DNA of 64,000 bases, taken from assembly GCF_023896955.1 (NCBI RefSeq), contig NZ_JAMHIW010000009.1, forward strand, positions 62,001 to 126,000, given 5' to 3'. The first letter of the stretch is position 1. The number at the start of each line of letters is the position of its first letter. Shown in pieces: positions 49,691 through 57,651 of the stretch. A model generated the notes under the pieces. The model had not been told where the DNA came from. It ran no database searches and saw only the letters and a list, made by a program, of their open reading frames with translations. Origin of the DNA: Micromonospora sp. RHAY321. Its GTDB lineage: Bacteria; Actinomycetota; Actinomycetes; Mycobacteriales; Micromonosporaceae. A program made the translations under genes and the position numbers.

Positions 49691-51343
49691 TCACGCGCGG
49701 CTCCACCGCTGGTTCGTGTTGCCGTGGCAGGACCAGAGGATCACGGTCGTGCCGTTGGCCGTGCCGCCGTTGTTGACGTCGAGGCAGAGCGACGGGAAGC
49801 GGACGTTGCTGACCGTGCCGTTGCCGTTCAACGTCCACTGCTGGTTGGTGCCCCCGTTGCAGTCCCAGATCTGGACCCGGGTGCCGTTGGTCGCGGTGGT
49901 GGGGACGTCCAGGCACTTGCCGAGGATCCGCAGCGTCTGGCCGTTCTGGCTGATCTGCTGGTTGGGGTTGCCGTGGCAGTCCCAGATCAGCGTGCCGGTG
50001 CCGTTGGCGCTGTTGGAGTTGTCCAGGTCGAGGCATCGCCCGGCCGACTCGCTGCGCAGGCGGAACGTGGTGGGCGTCGGCGGGTCGGTGGTGCCGCCGC
50101 CGCTGACGCGGTACACCACGGTGCCGTGTGCCGGGACGCTCGCGGAGATGCCCCCGGTCGTCGTGGAGGTGCCGTTGGTCCACGCGTCCCGCAGCGTGAA
50201 CGAGCTGCCGGTCTTGCCGATCGCCGCGGCGGTGGTGGAGATCGTCGTGGTGGAGCCACCCTGGTTGAACAGGGCGACGGCGACGTCACCGTTGGCCAGC
50301 CGCTTGGCCAGGATCCGCCGGGTGCCGTCGTTGGAGACCTGGACGGCCTGGAGACCGAGCGGGTCCTGGTTGATGGCGATCAGGTTCTGGTTCTTCAGGA
50401 TCGTCAACGTCGCCGCGTTCGCCGAGCGCAGGTCGTTGCCCATCATGAGCGGCGCCGCCATGATCGACCAGAGCGCGAAGTGGCTGCGCATCTCCGTGTC
50501 GTTCATCCCCCCGTTGCCGACCTCCAGCATGTCCGGGTCGTTGAACCCGCCCGGCGCGGCGTACCCGGCCAGCGGCGCGGTGACGTTGACGATGTTCTGG
50601 ATGCCCATCGGGTAACCGTTGGTCTGGCCGGTGTCCCACGCGTTGGTGATGTCCTCGGTGGTCCGCCAGAGGTTCGCCACGTCGCTCCAGTTGCGCTGCG
50701 GCCCGGTCTTCTCGTGGATGCTGTTCGGGTTGATGCTGTAGACGATCGGCCGTCCGGTGGCGGCCAGCGCGTCACGCATGATGCCAAACCTCGCCACCTG
50801 GTCGTTGATGGTCCCGGTGGGGGAGCACCAGTCGTACTTCAGGTAGTCCACGCCCCAGGCGGCGAACTGCCGGGCGTCCTGGTACTCGTGCCCCAGGCTC
50901 CCCGTGGAGCCGGGAAAGGCGTCGAAGTACTGGGCGCAGGTCTGGTCCAGTGGACCCTGGTAGAGGCCGAACAGTAGGCCCCGCGCGTGCAGGTAGTCGC
51001 CGAGCGCCTTCATGCCGCTCGGGAACCGCTCCGGGTGGGCCTGCAGGTTGCCCTGCGCGTCCCGGTTGGGGTTGAACCAGCAGTCGTCGACGACGACGTA
51101 CTTGTACCCGAGATCCCGCAGGCCGTTGTTCACGATCGAGTCGGCCATCTGGCGGATGAGGGTCTCGTTGATGGAGCAGCCGAACGTGTTCCAGGTGTTC
51201 CAGCCCATCGGCGGGGTGCGGGCGACGCCGTTGTTCAGCGCCTGCGCCGGTTGCGGGGCGACGAGGCCGCCGGCGAAGGCGGTCGCGACCCCCACCGCCA
51301 GGACGCCCAGGACGGCGGTCGTCCATCTCCTGCGTCTGTTCAC
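49691..51343 (-). CDS. GH27 alpha-galactosidase with C-terminal CBM13 (ricin-type) domain
   Basis: The 550-aa secreted enzyme starts at a GTG four to five bases after GAGGAGGA and has a signal peptide (RWTTAVLGVLAVGVATAFAG). The GH27 barrel (residues about 37-310) shows TPPMGWNTWNTFGCSINET, KYVVVDDCWF, the nucleophile Asp in DYLKYDWCS and the acid/base Asp region NDPDMLEVGN. A beta-sandwich follows, then a ricin-type trefoil from about residue 425 (RCLDLDNSNSANGTGTLIWD, NQQWTLN). It releases alpha-galactose from galactomannan or oligosaccharides. Its lectin domain is not a recent copy of those in GH62/GH10. Confidence 0.94.
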   Translation of the reverse strand: MNRRRRWTTAVLGVLAVGVATAFAGGLVAPQPAQALNNGVARTPPMGWNTWNTFGCSINETLIRQMADSIVNNGLRDLGYKYVVVDDCWFNPNRDAQGNLQAHPERFPSGMKALGDYLHARGLLFGLYQGPLDQTCAQYFDAFPGSTGSLGHEYQDARQFAAWGVDYLKYDWCSPTGTINDQVARFGIMRDALAATGRPIVYSINPNSIHEKTGPQRNWSDVANLWRTTEDITNAWDTGQTNGYPMGIQNIVNVTAPLAGYAAPGGFNDPDMLEVGNGGMNDTEMRSHFALWSIMAAPLMMGNDLRSANAATLTILKNQNLIAINQDPLGLQAVQVSNDGTRRILAKRLANGDVAVALFNQGGSTTTISTTAAAIGKTGSSFTLRDAWTNGTSTTTGGISASVPAHGTVVYRVSGGGTTDPPTPTTFRLRSESAGRCLDLDNSNSANGTGTLIWDCHGNPNQQISQNGQTLRILGKCLDVPTTATNGTRVQIWDCNGGTNQQWTLNGNGTVSNVRFPSLCLDVNNGGTANGTTVILWSCHGNTNQRWSRA

Positions 51344-51588
51344 GTGTTCCTCCTCGGAGAACTGCGGCCCGGCGTCGTGAGCCGGTGCCGTGACTGGTCG
51401 GAACGGCTGGGCCGTAGGCGGGTGTCGTTGTGCCCGTCCGTGCTGGCGGCAGGTTGCCGTGGGGAGGCCGCCTGGCCACGTGCAGAGCCGAGGCGCCGAT
51501 GCTCTGGTCGCGTCGGTCGTCCCGCTGGTGCCAACCCGTCGGCTCCAGCCGTGGCTGCCGTCCAGCGATGACGGGACGATTGCAGGGA

Positions 51589-51602
51589 TGTTATCGCTGA
51601 CA
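51589..51602 (-). promoter_or_regulatory. LacI-type operator upstream of GH27
   Basis: TGTTATCGCTGACA (plus-strand reading) lies about 250 bases before the GH27 GTG and shares the TGTTATCGCT core with the other three hemicellulase operators. No TTGAC partner at the 13-base offset is seen on either side here. Confidence 0.6.
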
Positions 51603-51617
51603 TTCACCGATGTAAAT

Positions 51618-51638
51618 CAGAGACATCTGATGTCTCTG
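51618..51638. promoter_or_regulatory. Perfect 9-bp-arm inverted repeat between GH27 and GH43
   Basis: CAGAGACAT (51618-51626), CTG, ATGTCTCTG (51630-51638). It lies 16 bases from the LacI-type site, in the 664-base divergent spacer. Perhaps a second regulator site. Confidence 0.55.
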
Positions 51639-51775
51639 CTGGCGTGTGTGCTGCGGTGGTCAGGAGAGGCGGACGGCGGCATCGGCGCAGATCACGAACC
51701 ATGTGGTCGGGAACTTCGGGCCGGCGCGCCGCCGACCATGCGATGGCGCTGCGGTTCTGGGCCGAGTGTTACGCC

Positions 51776-51804
51776 TTGACTAACGGCTTGTTATCGCTCA
51801 CAGT
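51776..51804 (+). promoter_or_regulatory. GH43 promoter with LacI-type operator
   Basis: TTGACT (51776-51781), 17 bases, CACAGT (51799-51804), with TGTTATCGCTCACA (51789-51802) over the spacer and -10. Spacing is identical to that at GH62 and GH10. Confidence 0.7.
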
Positions 51805-52007
51805 CGATGGATCGGAACGCTGGCCGTCGGCCCGCCGGACCGAAGATCAATCCCTTACGGGTCGTCCGGGCTGCGCCTCCTGGGCAGGGGCGCACCGACC
51901 TGTCGAACGATCACGTTGCGCTGCGGATCAGACCTGGTGGCGTCCGCCGCCCGATGAGGGGTCCGCCCGACCAGCTCTGGTTCGTGGTTGTCTCCCGAAG
52001 GAGGATC

Positions 52008-54089
52008 ATGGTTTCCAATGGTGGTCCCACCTGGGCCGTGTCAGGGCGGCGCGGGTGGTTGTCCCGCGTCGCCGCGGCCGTGGTGGCGGTGCTGATCGGG
52101 GGCACCCTCGTCGCCGTGTCCCCGACTCCGGCGTCAGCGGCGACGGTGGACCCGAACGCCTGGTACGTGTTGGTGAACCGCAACAGCGGTAAGGCGTTGG
52201 ACCTGTACAACATGGCCACGGCCGACGGGGCGCGGATCTCCCAGTGGTCGCGTAACGACGGCAACTGGCAGCAGTGGCAGTTCGTCGACTCCGGTGACGG
52301 CTACTACCGGTTGAGGTCGCGGCACTCGGGCAAGGTGCTCGACGTGTCCAACGCGTCGACGGCCAACGGTGCGGCAATCGTGCAGTGGGCCGATCACAAC
52401 GGGAGCAACCAGCAGTTCCGGCTCGCCGACTCGACCGACGGGTACGTGCGGTTGATCAATCGAAACTCCAACAAGGCCATGGAGGTGCAGAACGCCTCGA
52501 CCGCCGACGGGGGCAACGTCGTGCAGTACGACGACTTCAACGGCAACCACCAGCAGTGGCAACTGGTCCGGGTCGGCGACTCGGGCAACCCCGGCGGCAC
52601 CTTCACCAACCCGGTCGTCTGGCAGGACTTCGCCGACGTCGACATCATCCGCGTCGGCGACGTCTACTACATGTCCGCCTCCACCATGCACTACTCGCCC
52701 GGCGCTCCCGTGCTGCGCTCGTGGGACCTGGTGAACTGGGAGTTCGCCGGCCACTCGGTGCCCCGGCTGGACTTCGGCACGAAATACGACATGGCCAACG
52801 GCAGTCAGGCGTACGTCGACGGCATCTGGGCCTCCACGCTGAACTACCGGCCGAGCAACCGCACCTTCTACTGGGCCGGCTGCATCGACTTCGCCCAGAC
52901 GCACATCTACACCGCCTCCGCCGTCGACGGCGCCTGGAGCCGGCACACCACCATCCCCAACTGCTACTACGACGCCGGGATGCTGATCGACGACAACGAC
53001 ACCATGTACGTCGCGTACGGCAACGGCACGATCAGCGTGGCGCAGTTGTCCGCCGACGGGCGGACGCAGGTCCGGGCCCAGCAGGTGTACCAGACGCCGT
53101 CGAGCATCGGCACCCTGGAGGGCGCTCGCTTCTACAAGCGCAACGGCGCCTACTACATCTGGCTCACCCGCCCGGCCAACGGCCAGTACGTCCTCAAGTC
53201 GACCAATGGCCCGTTCGGTCCGTACGAGCAGCGGCAGGTCCTGCTCAACATGCCGGGCCCGATCTCCGGCGGTGGGGTGCCCCACCAGGGCGGCCTGGTG
53301 CAGACCCAGACCGGCGCCTGGTACTACATGGCCTTCACCGACGCGTACCCGGGCGGGCGGATGCCGACGCTCGCGCCGATCAGCTGGACCAGCGACGGCT
53401 GGCCGCAGGTGCAGACGGTCAACGGGAACTGGGGCGTCAACTACCCCAACCCGCTTCCGCCGCGTCCCGTCAAGCCGCTGACCGGCACCGACACCTTCGC
53501 CGGCACCGCCCTCGGACCGCAGTACGAGTGGAACCACAACCCGGACGACAGCCGGTGGTCGGTCAACAACGGGCTGCGTCTGCAGACCGCGACGGTGACC
53601 AACGACCTCTACCGGGCCCGCAACACGGTCACCCACCGGATCCAGGGTCCGACCTCGACGGGCACCATCGAGTTGGACTACTCGACGATGCGCGACGGCG
53701 ACCGGGCCGGTCTCGCGATGTTGCGGGACACCTCGGCATGGATCGGCGTCAGGCGGGACAACGGCACCACGCGTGTCGTCATGACCAACGGCCTGACCAT
53801 GGGCACCAACTGGAACACCGTCGGCACCGGGACGGAGGTCGCCAGCGCCGCGGTGTCCGGCGGAAGGATCTGGTTGCGGGCCAACGCCGACATCCGACCT
53901 GGGACGGGCCGGCAGGCGAGGTTCTCCTACAGCACCGACGGCGTCACCTTCGTCGCGCTCGGCAACGCCCTGACCCTCAACAACGCCTGGCAGTTCTTCA
54001 TGGGATACCGGTTCGGCATCTTCAACTACGCCACCCAGGCGCTGGGCGGCGCGGTGACGGTGCGCCGGTTCACCCTCGCGACACCGTGA
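52008..54089 (+). CDS. GH43 glycosidase (beta-xylosidase/arabinofuranosidase type) with N-terminal CBM13 domain
   Basis: The 693-aa secreted enzyme has a signal peptide (AAAVVAVLIGGTLVAVS) and a ricin-type trefoil in residues about 45-185 (GKALDLYNMATADGARISQW and QQ-W repeats). The five-bladed GH43 propeller runs from about residue 195: catalytic Asp in FADVDIIRVGDVYYMSAS, Asp in YYDAGMLIDDND, and acid Glu in SIGTLEGARFYKRNGAYYIW. From about residue 490 a concanavalin-like C-terminal domain follows (DTFAGTALGPQYEWNHNPDD), as in beta-xylosidases. It would free xylose or arabinose from oligosaccharides. AAGGAGGATC precedes the ATG. Confidence 0.93.
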   Translation: MVSNGGPTWAVSGRRGWLSRVAAAVVAVLIGGTLVAVSPTPASAATVDPNAWYVLVNRNSGKALDLYNMATADGARISQWSRNDGNWQQWQFVDSGDGYYRLRSRHSGKVLDVSNASTANGAAIVQWADHNGSNQQFRLADSTDGYVRLINRNSNKAMEVQNASTADGGNVVQYDDFNGNHQQWQLVRVGDSGNPGGTFTNPVVWQDFADVDIIRVGDVYYMSASTMHYSPGAPVLRSWDLVNWEFAGHSVPRLDFGTKYDMANGSQAYVDGIWASTLNYRPSNRTFYWAGCIDFAQTHIYTASAVDGAWSRHTTIPNCYYDAGMLIDDNDTMYVAYGNGTISVAQLSADGRTQVRAQQVYQTPSSIGTLEGARFYKRNGAYYIWLTRPANGQYVLKSTNGPFGPYEQRQVLLNMPGPISGGGVPHQGGLVQTQTGAWYYMAFTDAYPGGRMPTLAPISWTSDGWPQVQTVNGNWGVNYPNPLPPRPVKPLTGTDTFAGTALGPQYEWNHNPDDSRWSVNNGLRLQTATVTNDLYRARNTVTHRIQGPTSTGTIELDYSTMRDGDRAGLAMLRDTSAWIGVRRDNGTTRVVMTNGLTMGTNWNTVGTGTEVASAAVSGGRIWLRANADIRPGTGRQARFSYSTDGVTFVALGNALTLNNAWQFFMGYRFGIFNYATQALGGAVTVRRFTLATP

Positions 54090-54148
54090 CGTGGGTCGCG
54101 AGCCGAGTACGTAGGGGCACCACCGTGTGGTGACGGCACCTGCGCGGG

Positions 54149-54484
54149 GTGGGAGCGGAGCAGCAGCCGTACCGCTCCCACCCCGGGCCCGCTGGTCGAC
54201 GCCGACGGCCCGGCGGGCCCAGCCACTCCCTTGGGACCCAGACATCCGATGTATCGTCGCCGCGCTGGTACGGCGGACCCCATCCCGGCGGCACCGCCGC
54301 CATCGTGACCGCATACCAGAACCGGCCCGGCAACCAGCGGGTCACGACCGCGGCCTGCGTCTACTACGTGGGTGTGGCACTGCAGAACAAGCAGGTGGTA
54401 CGGGTCGAGCTGCCCAACATCAGTGCCCGGCCGGCGTCCGGCGTACCGACCATGCACATCTTCGCCATCGCGATTGGCGCCTGA
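54149..54484 (+). pseudogene. C-terminal remnant of a secreted glycosidase-like protein
   Basis: Only the last 70 residues (from about 54269) look real: YGGPHPGGTAAIVTAYQNRP, VYYVGVALQNKQVVRVELPN and the end TMHIFAIAIG. This is the usual closing strand set of large secreted glycosidase or NEW3-type accessory proteins (the VTLP...MHIFALAIG ending). The 40 residues before are repetitive Arg/Pro/Gly and are probably not coding. No start with a ribosome site is seen. It looks like the 3' end of a deleted gene. Family unspecified. Confidence 0.45.
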
Positions 54485-54594
54485 TCACGTCGCGGCCTGC
54501 CAGAGCGAAGCGGACCTCGGCCCCTCGACCTCCTGGTCCTGCGCGAACTCGTTAATGCCTTGTTGTCCCGCCGGACGGTCTCTACCGTCTGGTG

Positions 54595-55293
54595 ATGCAT
54601 TCGCGACTGCTGGCACTGACCTTCGAGGCGCAGGACCCGGCTCGTGCGGCGCGGTTCTGGGCCGCTCTCCTCGGCCGGGAGGTGGTCGAGGATGCCGCCG
54701 GTGCGCTTCTGCCGGGCGAGGACGCACAACTCGGTCTTCGATTCGTTCCGGGCCGCCCGGGCCAACTCGGAGCGAACCGCATGCACCTGCACCTGACCAG
54801 CACCGATCTTGACGATCAGCAGCACACGGTGGCGACGGCGCTGGAACTTGGTGGCCGCCACCTCGACGTCGGGCAGCGCCCCGAGGACGAGCACGTCGTC
54901 CTGGCCGACCCCGCGGGCTACGAGTTCTGCGTGATCGAGCCCGGCAACGCCTATCTCGCCGGGTGCGGCTTCCTCGGTGAGCTCACCTGCGACGGCACCC
55001 GGGAGGTCGGCCTGTTCTGGAGCAAGGTGCTGGGCTGGCCGCTGGTGTGGGACCAGGACGAGGAGACCGCGATCCAGTCACCGCGCGGCGGCACGAAGGT
55101 CGCATGGGCAGGCCCACCCGTGGCCCCGAAAAGGGAGCCGAACCGGCAACGCTTCGAGCTCATCCCGGCCGCTGGTGACCGGCAGGCGGCGGTCGACGGG
55201 CTGATCTCCCTCGGGGCCACTCGCCTCGATATCGGTGAGAACGGCGCAGTCATGCTGGCAGACCCGGACGGCAACGAGTTCCGCGTCAGGTGA
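54595..55293 (+). CDS. Double-VOC family protein
   Basis: The 232-aa protein contains two complete VOC modules: residues 1-115 (LLALTFEAQDPARAARFWAA to DPAGYEFCVIEPGN) and 120-232 (FLGELTCDGTREVGLFWSKV to LADPDGNEFRVR). Each has the H/E-type strand ends of glyoxalase-like proteins. The ATG at 54595 lies six bases after TACCGT (54583-54588), a leaderless pattern; the GTG just before it does not fit. Ligand unknown. Confidence 0.87.
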   Translation: MHSRLLALTFEAQDPARAARFWAALLGREVVEDAAGALLPGEDAQLGLRFVPGRPGQLGANRMHLHLTSTDLDDQQHTVATALELGGRHLDVGQRPEDEHVVLADPAGYEFCVIEPGNAYLAGCGFLGELTCDGTREVGLFWSKVLGWPLVWDQDEETAIQSPRGGTKVAWAGPPVAPKREPNRQRFELIPAAGDRQAAVDGLISLGATRLDIGENGAVMLADPDGNEFRVR

Positions 55294-55359
55294 GTCGGGC
55301 GGGCTGACGAGACCTCGTTTCCCGCCGCATGCCGTCCGTCGAATGGCAAGGTGATGTCC

Positions 55360-55752
55360 ATGGACAGGAAGCACGTCGCCGATTGGCTCGCCGGTTACGA
55401 GCGGGCGTGGCGGACGCCGGGCACGGACGGGCTGGTCACGCTCTTCACCGAGGATGCGAGCTACCAGCAGGGGCCGTACTGGACGCCCGTCGTCGGCCTG
55501 CCGGCCATCGCCCGGATGTGGGAGGCGCAGCGCAAGGGTCCCGACGAGGTGTTCCAGATGAGCAGGGAGATCGTCGCGGTCGAGGGCGACACCGCGGTGG
55601 TCCGCCTGGAGGTCCGCTACGGCGACCCGGTCGAGCAGGAGTACCGCGACCTGTGGATCATGCGATTCGCCGACGACGGACGTTGTCGGTCGTTCGAGGA
55701 GTGGCCGTTCTGGCCGGGACAGCAGCCGGCCAACCCTCCGGACGGATCGTGA
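55360..55752 (+). CDS. NTF2/SnoaL-like protein
   Basis: The 130-aa protein begins MDRKHVADWLAGYERAWRTP and has FTEDASYQQGPYWTPVVG, AVVRLEVRYGD and the last strand WIMRFADDGRCRSFEEWPFW. The cone fold is that of SnoaL/polyketide cyclase-like proteins. The ATG at 55360 is chosen for the AAGGTGAT site; ATG at 55354 is possible. Function unknown. Confidence 0.82.
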   Translation: MDRKHVADWLAGYERAWRTPGTDGLVTLFTEDASYQQGPYWTPVVGLPAIARMWEAQRKGPDEVFQMSREIVAVEGDTAVVRLEVRYGDPVEQEYRDLWIMRFADDGRCRSFEEWPFWPGQQPANPPDGS

Positions 55753-55813
55753 CCTGAGGAGTTCGCCAGCGATGTAGCTCATTCCTCCATCCCGCCGAAC
55801 TTCGGCGTTGACG

Positions 55814-55839
55814 CAACCTGACGGTCGTCCGGACCCGTC
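55814..55839 (+). promoter_or_regulatory. ECF-type promoter, probably autoregulatory
   Basis: GCAACCT at 55813-55819 and CGTC at 55836-55839 are separated by 16 bases, the AAC/CGTC pattern of ECF sigma promoters. It sits 24 bases before the SigE-type sigma gene, which it may serve. Confidence 0.45.
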
Positions 55840-55862
55840 GAGCTTGCGGAGGAGGGAGCCCC

Positions 55863-56378
55863 ATGGTTGATGCCGAGGGTGAGTTCGTCGAGTACGTCTC
55901 CGCGCGACTGCCGAGCCTGCATCGGACCGCGTTCCTGATGTGCGGCGACGCCCACCTGGCCGACGACGTGGTGCAGCAGACGATCACGGCGTTGTACGTG
56001 AACTGGCGCCGGGTCAGTCGGGCCGACAACGTCGACGCGTACGTGCACCGGATGCTGGTCCACAAGCTCGTCGACGAGAAGCGGTTGAGCTGGGCGAAGG
56101 TCCGGCTGCTGGGGTCGGTGCCGGTGCCGGAGCGCCCGCCGGTCACGCCGCACGACGAGCTGGCCGAGCGGGACAGCCTGGTCGCCGCTCTCGCCCACCT
56201 GCCCCGCGGCCAGCGCACCGTACTGGTCCTGCGGTTCCTGTGCGACCTGTCGCTGGCCGACACGGCCGCCGCGATGGGCTGCTCCGAAGGCAACGTGAAG
56301 TCGCAGACGGCTCGGGCGCTGGTGGCGGTCCGCCAGGTGCTCGACGTCACCGAGATGTCCGGGAGGAACCCGAGATGA
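55863..56378 (+). CDS. SigE-family ECF sigma factor
   Basis: The 171-aa protein carries region 2 (LHRTAFLMCGDAHLADDVVQ, then TITALYVNWRRVSRADNVDA) and region 4 (LPRGQRTVLVLRFLCDLSLA, DTAAAMGCSEGNVKSQTARA). It belongs to the short SigE/TIGR02983 type common in Streptomyces and Micromonospora. It overlaps the next gene by four bases (ATGA), so its membrane partner is cotranslated and probably acts on it. GGAGGAGGGAG precedes the ATG. Confidence 0.93.
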   Translation: MVDAEGEFVEYVSARLPSLHRTAFLMCGDAHLADDVVQQTITALYVNWRRVSRADNVDAYVHRMLVHKLVDEKRLSWAKVRLLGSVPVPERPPVTPHDELAERDSLVAALAHLPRGQRTVLVLRFLCDLSLADTAAAMGCSEGNVKSQTARALVAVRQVLDVTEMSGRNPR

Positions 56379-57544
56379 CCACGTTGGACGACCAGCGGAT
56401 CGCCGCACTGATGCAGTCGGCGTCGGTTCCCGAGCCGAAGGTCGATGTTGGCCGGGCGGTCCGCGACGGCCGGCGTCGCCGACAGCGCCGCCGCGTCGGC
56501 GGGATCGCCGCGGTGACGGTGATGGCCGGGCTCGGCGTCCTGGGCGCCGCCCAGCTCGGCGGGGCCGCCAGCCGGCCGGCTCCGGTCCCGCCGGCCCTCG
56601 CGGCGTCACCGCAGGGGACCGTGACGGCCGCCCCGCCCTCGCCGGTCACCTGCGAGGCCTCGTGGTTGCCGCAGCCGATCAGCGGTCCGGTCGCGGTGGC
56701 GAACGCCGTCGACCCCACCGGGCGGTACATCGTCGGCGACATCGGCACCGGGCAGGAGGACGGGCGGGTCGTGTTGTGGACCGACGGCCGGGCGGGTGTA
56801 CTGCCTGCGACCGCGCGGCACGCGGCCGCGGTCAACGCTGGCGGCATCGTGGTCGGCACCAACGGCGACGGTACCGGCTGGGTCTACCGGGACGGGAAAC
56901 TGCGTTCCCTGGCCACCCCGCGCGGCTACCAGGCGGTTCTCGTGCACGCGATCAACGGCCGGGGCGACATCGCCGGCACCGCCAGGGGAGCGGGCGACTC
57001 GCACCACGCCGTGCTGTGGTCGGCGAACCGCCCGCAGGAGTACCGGCTGGTCGGCCAGCCGGGATCCGCCGCGACCGGGATCACCGAGGACGGCACAATC
57101 GTCGGCACGACCGACCAACTGCCCTACCGGTGGACGCCGCAGGGCGCCGGGGCGGCGCTGGCGGTGCCCGACGGCTACCCGCGCGCCTCGGTCGACTCGG
57201 CGCACGGCGACTGGGCGATCGGCATGGTTCCCGGCGCCCAGCAGGGCGGGTCCGTGCAGATGCTGCCGGTACGGTGGAATCTCACGACTGGTGCGGTGAG
57301 CCTGCTGCCATTTTCGGGTGCGACCGGGATCGCCGGCAACGGCGACCTGCTGGTCGGCGACGGTTCGCCGCTGGTCGTCGCCCCAGACGGCACGTCCCGC
57401 CGGTTGCCGGGCCGCTCCGAGGTCCGGGCGACCGAGGCCGGCACGTACACGGCCAATGGGATCAGCGACGACGGTCTGACCGTGGTCGGTGCCGTCTACG
57501 AGAAGCAGGTGTACCGGCCGCTGGTGTGGCACTGCCGCCGCTGA
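56375..57544 (+). CDS. Membrane-anchored HAF-like repeat protein, likely partner of the SigE sigma factor
   Basis: The 389-aa protein has a 45-residue cytoplasmic head (DDQRIAALMQSASVPEPKVD with an Arg-rich RRRRQRRR), one membrane helix (VGGIAAVTVMAGLGVLGAAQ), and an extracytoplasmic part of repeats about 45 aa long (GRVVLWTDGRAGVLPATARH, AINGRGDIAGTARG, GITEDGTIVGTTDQLPYRWT, NGISDDGLTVVGAVY). These resemble HAF beta-propeller repeats. Its place and overlap suggest an anti-sigma role; no zinc-binding HxxxCxxC motif is present. Ligand unknown. Confidence 0.8.
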   Translation: MTTLDDQRIAALMQSASVPEPKVDVGRAVRDGRRRRQRRRVGGIAAVTVMAGLGVLGAAQLGGAASRPAPVPPALAASPQGTVTAAPPSPVTCEASWLPQPISGPVAVANAVDPTGRYIVGDIGTGQEDGRVVLWTDGRAGVLPATARHAAAVNAGGIVVGTNGDGTGWVYRDGKLRSLATPRGYQAVLVHAINGRGDIAGTARGAGDSHHAVLWSANRPQEYRLVGQPGSAATGITEDGTIVGTTDQLPYRWTPQGAGAALAVPDGYPRASVDSAHGDWAIGMVPGAQQGGSVQMLPVRWNLTTGAVSLLPFSGATGIAGNGDLLVGDGSPLVVAPDGTSRRLPGRSEVRATEAGTYTANGISDDGLTVVGAVYEKQVYRPLVWHCRR

Positions 57545-57651
57545 AGGTCGCGCGCCCGATCCACGAGTTTCTCGGCACGACCCCGCGTATCGGCGGCAGA
57601 CCCTGATCGCCGAGCACCAGGCCGCCTCCGAGACCGTCGGCAGCTCGGCGC

